DNA of 64,000 bases, taken from positions 82,398-146,397 of the forward strand of contig NZ_JAATVW010000015.1 of assembly GCF_011947225.1 (NCBI RefSeq). The letters are read 5' to 3'. The notes under the pieces were generated by a model. It made no database searches, was not told the DNA's origin, and saw only the letters and a program-made list of their open reading frames with translations. This document shows positions 45,886 to 53,916 of the stretch, piece after piece. The position numbers were made by a program, and so were the translations under genes. Positions within the stretch are counted from its first letter, which is position 1, and each line of letters opens with the position of its first letter. Origin of the DNA: Planosporangium flavigriseum (lineage in GTDB: Bacteria; Actinomycetota; Actinomycetes; Mycobacteriales; Micromonosporaceae).

Positions 45886-46956
45886 TCAGTACGCCCCGCG
45901 GTACTGCGGCGGTACCCCCGGGTCGACGCCCAGCCTGATCGCGGCCCGGCGCGGCCAGTACGGGTCGCGCAGTAGCTCCCGTCCGAGCAGCACTACGTCG
46001 GCGTGCCCGTCGGCCAGGATCTCCTCGGCCTGCTCCGGCTCGGTGATGATCCCGACGGCGGCGGTGGGGATGTCGGCCTTCGTGCGGACCTGCGAGGCGA
46101 ACGGCACCTGATATCCCGGGCCGACCGGGATCGTCGCCTTCGGCACCACGCCGCCGGTCGAGCAGTCGATCAGGTCCGCCCCGACCGCCTTCAGCTCGCC
46201 GGCCAGCTCCACGCTGTCCTCGCCGGTCCAGCCGCCCTCGACCCAGTCGGTCGCCGAGATCCGCACCAGCACCGGCACGTCCTCGCCGACGGCGGCGCGG
46301 ACCGCGCGGGTCACCTCGAGGGGCAGCCGCATCCGGTTGGCGAGGCTTCCCCCGTACTCGTCGGTCCGGTCATTGGCCAGCGGGGACAGGAACTCGTGCA
46401 GCAGGTAGCCGTGCGCGGCATGCACCTCGACGGCGCGGAAGCCGGCGTCGAGGGCGCGGACGGCGCCGGCCGCGAACGCGTCGATCACCTCAGCGATGCC
46501 GGCGGTGTCCAGCGCGCGGGGCGTGCGGTAGGTGAGGCTGAACGGCGTCGTCGTGGGCGCGACCGGCTCCCAGCCGCCGTCCTCGTCGGCCACGCCGTCA
46601 CGGCCGAGCGCGAATGGCGAGTAGGTCGACGCCTTGAAGCCGGCGTGCGCGAGCTGCATCGCGGGCACCGCGCCGTGCGCGCTGAGGAACGCGGCGATCG
46701 GTCGCCACGCGTCCACATGCTTGCCGGACCAGATGCCGGTGTCCTCCGGGGTGATGCGGCCCTCGGGGGTGACCGCGGTGGCCTCTGTGATGATCAGCCC
46801 GGCGCCGCCGACGGCCCGCGACCCGAGGTGGGCGGCGTGCCACTGGGTGGGCAGTCCGTCGTGGTCGAAGCAGCTGTACTGGCACATCGGAGTCATGCCG
46901 ATGCGGTTGGGCAGCGTGACCGCTCGCAGCGGGAGCGGCTCGAACAACAGGCTCAT
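45886..46956 (-). CDS. old yellow enzyme, YqjM-type NADPH dehydrogenase
   Basis: 356 aa from ATG 46956. FEPLPLRAVTLPNRIGMTPM CQYS is the flavin-binding start with the conserved Cys of the YqjM class. VEVHAAHGYLLHEFLSPLAN holds the His/His pair that orients substrate carbonyls, and NDRTDEYGGSLANRMRLPLE follows. FMN-dependent ene-reductase of cytoplasm, acting on enones or maleimides. Divergent from the leader ORF and cysteine dioxygenase operon. Confidence 0.9.
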   Translation of the reverse strand: MSLLFEPLPLRAVTLPNRIGMTPMCQYSCFDHDGLPTQWHAAHLGSRAVGGAGLIITEATAVTPEGRITPEDTGIWSGKHVDAWRPIAAFLSAHGAVPAMQLAHAGFKASTYSPFALGRDGVADEDGGWEPVAPTTTPFSLTYRTPRALDTAGIAEVIDAFAAGAVRALDAGFRAVEVHAAHGYLLHEFLSPLANDRTDEYGGSLANRMRLPLEVTRAVRAAVGEDVPVLVRISATDWVEGGWTGEDSVELAGELKAVGADLIDCSTGGVVPKATIPVGPGYQVPFASQVRTKADIPTAAVGIITEPEQAEEILADGHADVVLLGRELLRDPYWPRRAAIRLGVDPGVPPQYRGAY

Positions 46957-47022
46957 GCAGCCATCCGTTCAGGTGAAGAAACCATATCTAGCCAGTAGGA
47001 AAAGTGGGGTATGGTGGCGGTC

Positions 47023-47091
47023 ATGCGAGCTACCCCGAAAGCCTCGCCCGGCCGGCACTGCGCTGCCGGTGGCCTCGCGCGCTGTCGCTAG
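47023..47091 (+). CDS. 22-aa leader ORF with two Cys codons upstream of cysteine dioxygenase
   Basis: ATG 47023 gives MRATPKASPGRHCAAGGLAR followed by CR and TAG at 47089. Two Cys codons, one next to the stop, sit about 80 bases before the cysteine dioxygenase start. A CTCGT/ACGAG hairpin lies between (about 47104-47120). In actinomycetes, short Cys-ending leader ORFs regulate sulfur genes by attenuation; the same is inferred here. Confidence 0.45.
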   Translation: MRATPKASPGRHCAAGGLARCR

Positions 47092-47172
47092 CGGTCGCCG
47101 TCCCCTCGTTCCCGGGACGAGCCTGCCAGATCCCCGTCTCCATTCAGGTCGAACTCTCTCGAAAGCGCAGGC

Positions 47173-47646
47173 ATGTCCATCACTTTTACCCATCGCCGTG
47201 GCATTCGCCCAGTGACGGGCCTCGCAGCCTTGGCGCGCCGGTACGCCGAAAACCTATCGATAGCACCGCATTTCAACGCCGAGTCCCGGTGGTACGCCCG
47301 GATCGGCGGTGACTCAACTCACGAGGCCTGGCTGCTGACCTGGCTGCCGGGACAAGCCACCGACCTGCACGACCACGGTGGCTCCGCCGGGGCGTTCCTG
47401 GTCGGTGGCGGCGTGCTCACCGAGCAGGTCGTGCGGCGCGGCGCCACGCTGGTCGACACCGCCTTCGTCGAGGGGCAGGTGCGCAGCTTCGGGCGCCGGC
47501 ACGTGCACCGCATCGTCAACTCCGGCACCGCGCCGGCGATCAGCCTGCACGTCTACGCGCCGGCGCTGCGGGAGATGACCAGGTACCGCGTTGACGACGG
47601 CGGGTTGCGCGTCGCAGCCGTCGAGACGGCGGGAGTCGACTGGTGA
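47173..47646 (+). CDS. cysteine dioxygenase type I
   Basis: 157 aa from ATG 47173. Cupin fold with ATDLHDHGGSAGAFLVGGGV providing the HxH iron ligands and VHRIVNSGTAPAISLHVYAP the third His. WYARIGGDSTHEAWLLTWLP matches bacterial CDO. It oxidises cysteine to cysteine sulfinate. It is coupled by GTGA to a rhodanese gene, a common actinobacterial pair for sulfur turnover. Confidence 0.88.
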   Translation: MSITFTHRRGIRPVTGLAALARRYAENLSIAPHFNAESRWYARIGGDSTHEAWLLTWLPGQATDLHDHGGSAGAFLVGGGVLTEQVVRRGATLVDTAFVEGQVRSFGRRHVHRIVNSGTAPAISLHVYAPALREMTRYRVDDGGLRVAAVETAGVDW

Positions 47647-48059
47647 CGGCCCGGCTGGTGACGGTCCGTCGCACGATCGACCAGGTGCTCGCGGAGGCCC
47701 GCACCCGGCTGGACCGGCTCGGACCGTACGCCGTCCAGCACGCGCAGCGCGAGGGCGGTGTCCTGGTCGACATCCGACCGGTCGCCCAGCGGATCGCCGG
47801 CGGCCAGATCCCGGGCGCGCTCGTGGTCGAGCGCAACGTCCTCGAATGGCGCTTCGATCCGGCGAGCGACGCCCGGCTGCCGATCGCCGACCGCTACGAC
47901 CTGCCCGTGATCGTGTACTGCGAAGAGGGCTACACCTCCTCGCTCGCCGCGGCAGCGCTGCAGGACCTCGGCCTGTTCCGGGCCACCGATCTCGCCGGAG
48001 GCATCAGCGCGTGGCGCGCCGCCGGCCTGCCCATCGAGACAGCAAAGGAGGCGACATGA
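47643..48059 (+). CDS. rhodanese-domain sulfurtransferase
   Basis: 138 aa from GTG 47643. Residues 20-130 are a rhodanese domain: GGVLVDIRPVAQRIAGGQIP, and the active-site loop VYCEEGYTSSLAAAALQDLG with the catalytic Cys (near 100). It may take up sulfane sulfur connected with cysteine catabolism. Its stop overlaps the ATG of a winged-helix regulator. Confidence 0.88.
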   Translation: MTARLVTVRRTIDQVLAEARTRLDRLGPYAVQHAQREGGVLVDIRPVAQRIAGGQIPGALVVERNVLEWRFDPASDARLPIADRYDLPVIVYCEEGYTSSLAAAALQDLGLFRATDLAGGISAWRAAGLPIETAKEAT

Positions 48060-48592
48060 CAGCCGTGCTGCCGACCGTTGAAGCGTCGACCCTCGTCGTC
48101 AACGTCCAGATCGCGCTGCCTCGCGACACTCCGGCCGCCGAGCGGGCGTTCGCGCTCGCCGATCGCCTGCACGCGCTGGCCGTGGACGACGCCGACGCCG
48201 ATCGGGTGTCGACGACCGTCCTGGTCCTCGCCGACGAGACGGGGAGCCGGCCCGAGTTGCCACCGTCGCCGGTACCCGACCTCATGCTGCTCGCCGATCG
48301 CCGCGTCGCGCTGCTCGACGGCGTACTGCTGCACCTGACGAGGCTGGAGTACGACCTGCTGCTCTACCTGACCGACAACATCGGCCGGGTGCTCACCCGC
48401 GGGCAGTTGCTGCGCCAGGTGTGGGGGTACACGGTGGCCAGCGGCGGCCGTACGGTCGACGTCCACATCCGCCGCCTGCGCGCCAAGCTCGGTGGCCGCG
48501 GACCGATCATCACCACCGTCCGCGGCGTCGGCTACCGGATGGACCGGGGGCGCCGGGTTGCGGTCGTGCGCGATCCCGTTCTCACGTCATAG
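48056..48592 (+). CDS. winged-helix OmpR/PhoB-type DNA-binding protein without receiver domain
   Basis: 178 aa from ATG 48056 (ATGA overlap). The C-terminal 95 residues are a Trans_reg_C domain: LHLTRLEYDLLLYLTDNIGR, LTRGQLLRQVWGYTVASGGR, VDVHIRRLRAKLGGRGPIIT, TVRGVGYRMD. The N-terminal 75 residues are not a receiver; no phospho-acceptor Asp is seen. It likely regulates its own sulfur operon in response to a non-phosphorelay signal. It converges with the PrsW gene, overlapping by six bases. Confidence 0.8.
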   Translation: MTAVLPTVEASTLVVNVQIALPRDTPAAERAFALADRLHALAVDDADADRVSTTVLVLADETGSRPELPPSPVPDLMLLADRRVALLDGVLLHLTRLEYDLLLYLTDNIGRVLTRGQLLRQVWGYTVASGGRTVDVHIRRLRAKLGGRGPIITTVRGVGYRMDRGRRVAVVRDPVLTS

Positions 48593-49528
48593 GGCGGCCG
48601 CGGGCCGTCCGGTCGGTACCCGCCAGGCGGCGAACGGCGGGCGCGCCCGCGGCGCCCGGTGCCACAGCACCAGCAGCCAGATGATGCCGATGCCGGACAC
48701 CAGCATCAAGCCGGCCCAGTCCAGGAACACGCTCAGCTCGACCTGGGTCTCTGTCGGCTGCGGGAGGTAACCGCGGGACAGGAGGTTGTACTGCCACGGC
48801 GTCCCGGTCAGCAGCAGCGTGAGCACGAGCGCGATCTGGTGCATCGAGTCCCAGAGGGCGTGCAGAAGAGAGACCCCCAGGTACGCCGCGACGAGGCGGT
48901 CCGAGATCAGGTACACGTCGCGGGTACTGGGGGAGAACAGCACGCCGCCGAGGATCGCCGTCCACAGGCCGTGCCCGACCGGGGCGAGCAGCCCGCGCAG
49001 GATCTCCGTCTGTACGACCTGCATCAGCGACAGGCCGTGCTCGGTGAACAGGGCGGTGAACGCGTACCCGGCGGACTCGAACGCGGCGAACCCGAACCCC
49101 ACCGACGCGCCGAGGATCATCCCGTCCCGGATCGACTTCACCCTGAGGCGACGGCTCAGCCAGGCCAGGGCGACCAGCTTGACGCCCTCCTCGATGAGGC
49201 CGACGCCGAGGAACAGCCCGGGAGACGGGTGCAGCAGGTACGACTCCAGCAGCGAAGCGGCCAGGACACCGAGCACCCCGCCGGTGATGAACGTGTTGAG
49301 GATCAGTTCGGCCGTGATCTCGCCGGTGTCGCGGCGCTCGAACGCCCAGGCCACGAACGTCACCGGTACGAGGAAGCTGCCGAGCAGCACGAGCGTCGGC
49401 ACCAGGTTGGGGTTGCCGGTCACGAACGTGACCACCACGGTGAGCACCCACAGCCCCAGACCGGAGATGAAGATCCGTAGCCAGGGCCGGCGGCGGCGGA
49501 CGGCTCCGGGGGCTGTCGCGGTGGCCAT
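48587..49528 (-). CDS. PrsW-family intramembrane metalloprotease
   Basis: 313 aa from ATG 49528 with GGAGGAATC before it; an upstream ATG at 49546 is less well placed. Eight to nine TM helices. VGLIEEGVKLVALAWLSRRL gives the Glu-Glu motif, FGFAAFESAGYAF and LAPVGHGLWTAILGG the zinc-binding His, and VSLLHALWDSM another conserved His. PrsW proteins cleave membrane anti-sigma factors; no such target is adjacent. Confidence 0.85.
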   Translation of the reverse strand: MATATAPGAVRRRRPWLRIFISGLGLWVLTVVVTFVTGNPNLVPTLVLLGSFLVPVTFVAWAFERRDTGEITAELILNTFITGGVLGVLAASLLESYLLHPSPGLFLGVGLIEEGVKLVALAWLSRRLRVKSIRDGMILGASVGFGFAAFESAGYAFTALFTEHGLSLMQVVQTEILRGLLAPVGHGLWTAILGGVLFSPSTRDVYLISDRLVAAYLGVSLLHALWDSMHQIALVLTLLLTGTPWQYNLLSRGYLPQPTETQVELSVFLDWAGLMLVSGIGIIWLLVLWHRAPRARPPFAAWRVPTGRPAAAL

Positions 49529-49581
49529 GATTCCTCCTTCGTTCATCGATGATTACCCGGTTGGGTGGGTAAATACCCGTT

Positions 49582-51054
49582 TCAGCGCTCGACCAGCGTC
49601 TCCAGGGGACCGCGCAGGAAGTACAGGGTGAACATGGCGGCCACCACGTACAGCAGCGGATGCACCTGGCGGCCCTTGCCGCCGAGCGCCTTGAGGAGCA
49701 CGTACGACATGACGCCGGCGCCGATGCCGTTGGAGATCGAGTACGTGAAGGGCATCAGCACGATCGTCAGGAACGACGGGATCGCGATCTCGAAGTCGCT
49801 CCAGTTGATGCCGCGTACGGCCGTCATCATCAGGAAACCGACCACGATCAGGGCCGTCGATGCCGCCTCGAACGGCACGATCGTGACCAGCGGCGCGAGG
49901 AACATGGCCAGCAGGAACAGGCCACCGGTGACCAGGTTGGCGACCCCCGTACGGGCGCCTTCCGCGACCCCGGCCGCGCTCTCGATGAACGAGGTGGCGC
50001 TGGACGCGCTCGCCGCGCCGCCGGCCGCCGCCGCGACCCCGTCGACCAGAAGGATCTCCCGCGCCCGCGGCGGGGCGCCGTTCTCGTCGAGCATGCCGCC
50101 CTCCTGGGCGACCGCGACCATCGTGCCCATCGTGTCGAAGAAATCGGTCAGGATCAGGGCGAACACGAACATGATCGTGACCAGCCAGCCGGCCCGGGCC
50201 CACGAGCCCAGCACGTCGAACTTGCCGAGCAGGGAGAGGTCCGGCACGTCCAGGACGTTGTTGGGCAGCGTAGGGACGTTGAGGCTCCACCCCTTCGGGT
50301 TGGGCCGGCCGTGCGCGACCGACGGGCCGACGTGCGCGATCGCCTCCACGATGATGGCGAGGATCGTCGAGCCGAGGATGCCTATCAGGATCGCGCCCCT
50401 GACCCGGTGCGCCATCAGAAACATCGTCAGCAGCAGGCCGAGCACGAAGACCAGCGCCGGCCAACTGTAGAGCTTGCCACCGATGCCGAGGCTGATCGGC
50501 GGCGTTCCGACGTTGCCTCGGACGAACCCGGCATCGACGAATCCGATCAGCGCCAGGAACAGTCCGATGCCGACGCCGATCGCGGTCTTCAGCTGGGTGG
50601 GCACGGAGCGGAAGATGGCCGTACGCAGGCCGGTGAGGACGAGGATCGAAATGACCACGCCCTCGATCACCACCAGGCCCATCGCGTCGGCCCAGGTCAT
50701 CTGCGGTGCGACCTCGTACGCGACGATGGCATTGACGCCGAGGCCGGCGGCGAGCGCCAATGGGAACCGGCCCACCACGCCCATCAGGATCGTCATGCTG
50801 CCGGCGACGAGCGCGGTCGCGGCGGCCAGCGCGGTCAGCGGCAGCCGTCTACCGTCGCCGTCCGGGCGCGATCCCAGGATCAGCGGATTGAGCACCACGA
50901 TGTACGCCATCGTGAAGAAGGTGGCGAGACCGCCCCGGATCTCCCTGGGGATCGTCGAACCGCGTTTGGTGATCTCGAAGAATCGGTCGAACCGGTTACG
51001 AGGCGGCGCGGTGGGCTCCGGGCCGGGCTCCGAGACCTGGTCGACGAGGTCCAT
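49582..51054 (-). CDS. NCS2-family purine permease (AzgA/PbuG-like)
   Basis: 490 aa from ATG 51054. About 12-14 TM helices. RFFEITKRGSTIPREIRGGL, ATFFTMAYIVVLNPLIL, ANYxV-type motif LGVNAIVAYEVAPQM and TDFFDTMGTMVAVAQEGGML are diagnostic for the AzgA/PbuG hypoxanthine-guanine-adenine branch. Proton symporter for purine bases. Stands alone on the minus strand. Confidence 0.9.
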   Translation of the reverse strand: MDLVDQVSEPGPEPTAPPRNRFDRFFEITKRGSTIPREIRGGLATFFTMAYIVVLNPLILGSRPDGDGRRLPLTALAAATALVAGSMTILMGVVGRFPLALAAGLGVNAIVAYEVAPQMTWADAMGLVVIEGVVISILVLTGLRTAIFRSVPTQLKTAIGVGIGLFLALIGFVDAGFVRGNVGTPPISLGIGGKLYSWPALVFVLGLLLTMFLMAHRVRGAILIGILGSTILAIIVEAIAHVGPSVAHGRPNPKGWSLNVPTLPNNVLDVPDLSLLGKFDVLGSWARAGWLVTIMFVFALILTDFFDTMGTMVAVAQEGGMLDENGAPPRAREILLVDGVAAAAGGAASASSATSFIESAAGVAEGARTGVANLVTGGLFLLAMFLAPLVTIVPFEAASTALIVVGFLMMTAVRGINWSDFEIAIPSFLTIVLMPFTYSISNGIGAGVMSYVLLKALGGKGRQVHPLLYVVAAMFTLYFLRGPLETLVER

Positions 51055-51091
51055 ACCGCAACCTTCCCCCCGATCTGCGAGGAGGGGCGCG

Positions 51092-52591
51092 TCACAGCAC
51101 CCCGGCGGCGGCGTGGACCGCGAGTCCCATGCCGACGAGCACCACCAGGACGGCGGTCAGGGTGGACGCCGCCACGGGTACCCGGGCCGCGAGCGGGGAC
51201 AGCCGCCGGACCAGTCGGGGCCATCCGGCAGTGCTTGTCATCCGGCGCTGTACGAACAGCAGGAGCAGGCCGGCCCCGGTGAGCGCGGCCGCCATGCCCA
51301 GCCCGTAGCCGAGCACGATCAAGACGCCGAAGCCGACCCGGCCGAGCCCGACCGCGCCGAGGAGTACGACCAGCGCGGAGGGGCTCGGAACGAGACCGCC
51401 GGCCAGCCCGATGCCGGCGAGGCCGAGTTTCCGGCCACGGTCCGAGTGGTCGGGGGAGTGGTTGTGGGAGTGGTCGTGGTGATCATGCGAGTGCGAGTGC
51501 GAGTGCGAGTCGCCACGGCGGCGGAGCGCGGTTACCAGCATCCCGACGCCGACGGCGGTGACGAGTACGCCGCTGGCCAGGCTGAGGTAGCCGAGGAGGC
51601 GGTCGCCGGCCAGCGCGCTCGACGTGCTCAGCAACAGGCCGATTACCAGGACGGCACCGGTGTGGGTCAGCGTCACGGTCGCGCCCACGACGAACGCGTC
51701 GCGTACCCGCCCCTGCCGGCCGGCCAGGTAGGCGGCCAGCACCGTCTTGCCGTGCCCGGGAAGCGCGGCGTGCCCGGCGCCCAGCAGCACCGCGACTCCG
51801 ATCGCCAGGATGCCGACCACCGGCGTGAGGTGCCGTCCGGCGACCAGGCTCTGAAGGCGCCGGTCGGCCGCGCCGAGCCAGCGGGTCAGGGGGTCGCCGC
51901 CGGTGGCCGCCCGAGCAGATCCGGCGCTACCGCCGCCGGCGTGCGCGCCGGGACCAGCGGGCTCAACCCGCAGCGCCGCGGTGCGGACGTCCAGCGCGGA
52001 GGAGAGCAGATCGGCGGGGTACGACCGGAGCCGGTCGCTGACGCTGCTGCTCGGCAGCGGGGAGTCGATCAGCCGTACGCCGTCGCCGACGGCGGTGAGT
52101 TCTCGCCAGCCGACCCGGTCGGCGCGCCACCGGTTGGTGACCGTGACGCCTGCCGCCGTGCCGAGCCTGGCCGGCGCGGTGAGCGTGCAGGTCAGCCGGC
52201 TCGTCGGCAGGCCACCCGCGCCCGGCGTGTACGTGAACGCCGGCCCGGTCACCGTCCAGTGCAGACGCTTGCCGCCGGCGCTGACCTCGAAGTCCCTGGC
52301 CAGTTCGGCGCAGGTGCGAACGGCGTACGCGGACCGTTCCGCGTCGTCGACCATGCCGTCGGAGTTGGCGTCGGCGCTCGCGCGCTCCTGCATCGTGGGG
52401 ATCTCGGCGACGTCGGCGACGGCGGCGACCTCCACCCGGTCGGCGTGCAGCGTCAGCCCTGCGTACTGGTTGACCGAGAAGTTGCCCAGCGGATGTGCGG
52501 CTGCGCTCTCGGTGGTGCCGATGATCAGCGCCACGGCGGCCAGCGCGCCAGCGAGGAGGACAAGTGCGAGACGCTTCACGAGACGCTTCAC
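51092..52591 (-). CDS. NicO-type metal permease with extracellular EF-hand domain
   Basis: 499 aa from ATG 52591. Signal/TM segment at 8-28, then an extracellular region with a canonical EF-hand loop (DANSDGMVDDAE, residues 74-85: D74, N76, D78, D82, E85). The C-terminal half has about six TM helices with LGAGHAALPGHGKTVLAAYL and GATVTLTHTGAVLVIGLLLS, typical of NicO/RcnA transporters, and a His-rich cytoplasmic loop (SHSHSHSHDHHDHSHNHS). Last gene of the DUF4331-TPR-NicO operon; ATGA overlap with the TPR gene. Confidence 0.85.
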   Translation of the reverse strand: MKRLVKRLALVLLAGALAAVALIIGTTESAAAHPLGNFSVNQYAGLTLHADRVEVAAVADVAEIPTMQERASADANSDGMVDDAERSAYAVRTCAELARDFEVSAGGKRLHWTVTGPAFTYTPGAGGLPTSRLTCTLTAPARLGTAAGVTVTNRWRADRVGWRELTAVGDGVRLIDSPLPSSSVSDRLRSYPADLLSSALDVRTAALRVEPAGPGAHAGGGSAGSARAATGGDPLTRWLGAADRRLQSLVAGRHLTPVVGILAIGVAVLLGAGHAALPGHGKTVLAAYLAGRQGRVRDAFVVGATVTLTHTGAVLVIGLLLSTSSALAGDRLLGYLSLASGVLVTAVGVGMLVTALRRRGDSHSHSHSHDHHDHSHNHSPDHSDRGRKLGLAGIGLAGGLVPSPSALVVLLGAVGLGRVGFGVLIVLGYGLGMAAALTGAGLLLLFVQRRMTSTAGWPRLVRRLSPLAARVPVAASTLTAVLVVLVGMGLAVHAAAGVL

Positions 52592-53916
52592 GGGGTGGCT
52601 CCCAGGTCGGCCAGTGCCTTGCGTGCGGTCGGTGCGTCGATCGGGGAGAAGTGTGGGTTTGTCTGGAGCGCCCGCGTGAGTGAAGCCCGGGCCTCGTCGC
52701 GCTGGCCCAGAGCCAGCTCAATCATCCCCAGATGGTAGGCGTATCCGGCAGCGCGCGCTCCGGTTGCGGCGACGCGCTTGGCGTACGCCGACGCCTCGGT
52801 GTCCTGGCCCGCGCGGTGCAGCGCCCAGGCGAGGGTGTCGGCGACGTCCACGTGCTGGCGGCGCGCCCACTCGGCGCGGGCCGCCTCGACCGCGTCGGCC
52901 GGCCGGTTGTCGGCCAGCGCTAGGGCCGCGGCAGCCAGCCCGTCGACGCCTCCGTTCGCGGTGAACAGGGTGTGCGCGGCCGTGGCGAGGCGTAGCTGCT
53001 CGGCGGCTTGCGCGTCCTGCCCTGCGGCGCGCAGCAGGTCGGCGTACTCCAGCAGGTCGGACGGGGTCGGGGTGCGGCGGGTCAGTTCGGCATACGCGGA
53101 CAGGGCCACGTCGGTACGCCCGGTCGCGGCCGCCGTCCGGGCCTGGCCCCGCCGCGCGGCGATCGACTCCGGGTCGGCCGCGAGGGCGGCGGCGTACGCG
53201 CGCTCGGCGCCGGCCACGTCCCCGACCTGCCAGGCCAGATCGCCGAGTTGGTTGTGGCAGAACGCCGTGTCGTACGGGTCGACCGCATTGTCGAGGGCCC
53301 GGCGCATCAGGTCGGCCGCCTGATCGACGAGGCCCCGCAGTTCGAGGTCGTACGAGGCACGGGCGTATGCCGGAAGGCCGGGGCGCAGGTCGAGCATGTG
53401 CTGCACCGCGTCGGTGGCTCCGGCCGCGTCGCCGAGTTGGGTGAACGCGTCGGCGAGCACCCCGTACGCGTCGGCGCTGGCCGGGTTGACCGCGAGCGCG
53501 GCCCGGGCCTGGTCGCGGGCTGCCGCGAAGTCATGGCGGGCGTTGGCCAGCGCGCCGAGCGCGACGAGGGCGTCGGCGTTGCCTTCCGCCCGGCGGGTCA
53601 GCGACTCGCGGGCGGTGCCTTCGGCCTTCGGGTAGTACGTGGGGTCGGCGCTGACGCGGGCCTTCTCCAGGTAGGCCGAGCTGAGCGCGGCCCAGGCCCG
53701 CCAGTCGCCCGGCACCTCCCGCAGCCGCTTCTGCTGCCGGGCGATCGTCATGCCGAGGCGGTCATCCGGCGAAATCCGGGCGCCGGGCCCGGCCGGGGTG
53801 GTGGCACCCCGGCCGGGCCCGGCCGTCGGGCCGAGCGCGGCGCCCGCCACGAACAGGGCCGAGGCCGCGGCTGCGACCATGGCGGCCAGCTTCAGCCGGC
53901 TCAGCGGTCGTCGCAT
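52588..53916 (-). CDS. membrane-anchored TPR protein
   Basis: 442 aa from ATG 53916. A single hydrophobic segment at 9-30 anchors or exports it. The rest is a series of TPR-like helical pairs, about eight units (e.g. ADALVALGALANARHDFAAA; HNQLGDLAWQVGDVAGAERAY; YAYHLGMIELALGQRDEARA). It is a scaffold rather than an enzyme. It overlaps the DUF4331 gene by 16 bases and the NicO gene by 4, so the three are made together and probably interact outside the membrane. Confidence 0.85.
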   Translation of the reverse strand: MRRPLSRLKLAAMVAAAASALFVAGAALGPTAGPGRGATTPAGPGARISPDDRLGMTIARQQKRLREVPGDWRAWAALSSAYLEKARVSADPTYYPKAEGTARESLTRRAEGNADALVALGALANARHDFAAARDQARAALAVNPASADAYGVLADAFTQLGDAAGATDAVQHMLDLRPGLPAYARASYDLELRGLVDQAADLMRRALDNAVDPYDTAFCHNQLGDLAWQVGDVAGAERAYAAALAADPESIAARRGQARTAAATGRTDVALSAYAELTRRTPTPSDLLEYADLLRAAGQDAQAAEQLRLATAAHTLFTANGGVDGLAAAALALADNRPADAVEAARAEWARRQHVDVADTLAWALHRAGQDTEASAYAKRVAATGARAAGYAYHLGMIELALGQRDEARASLTRALQTNPHFSPIDAPTARKALADLGATP

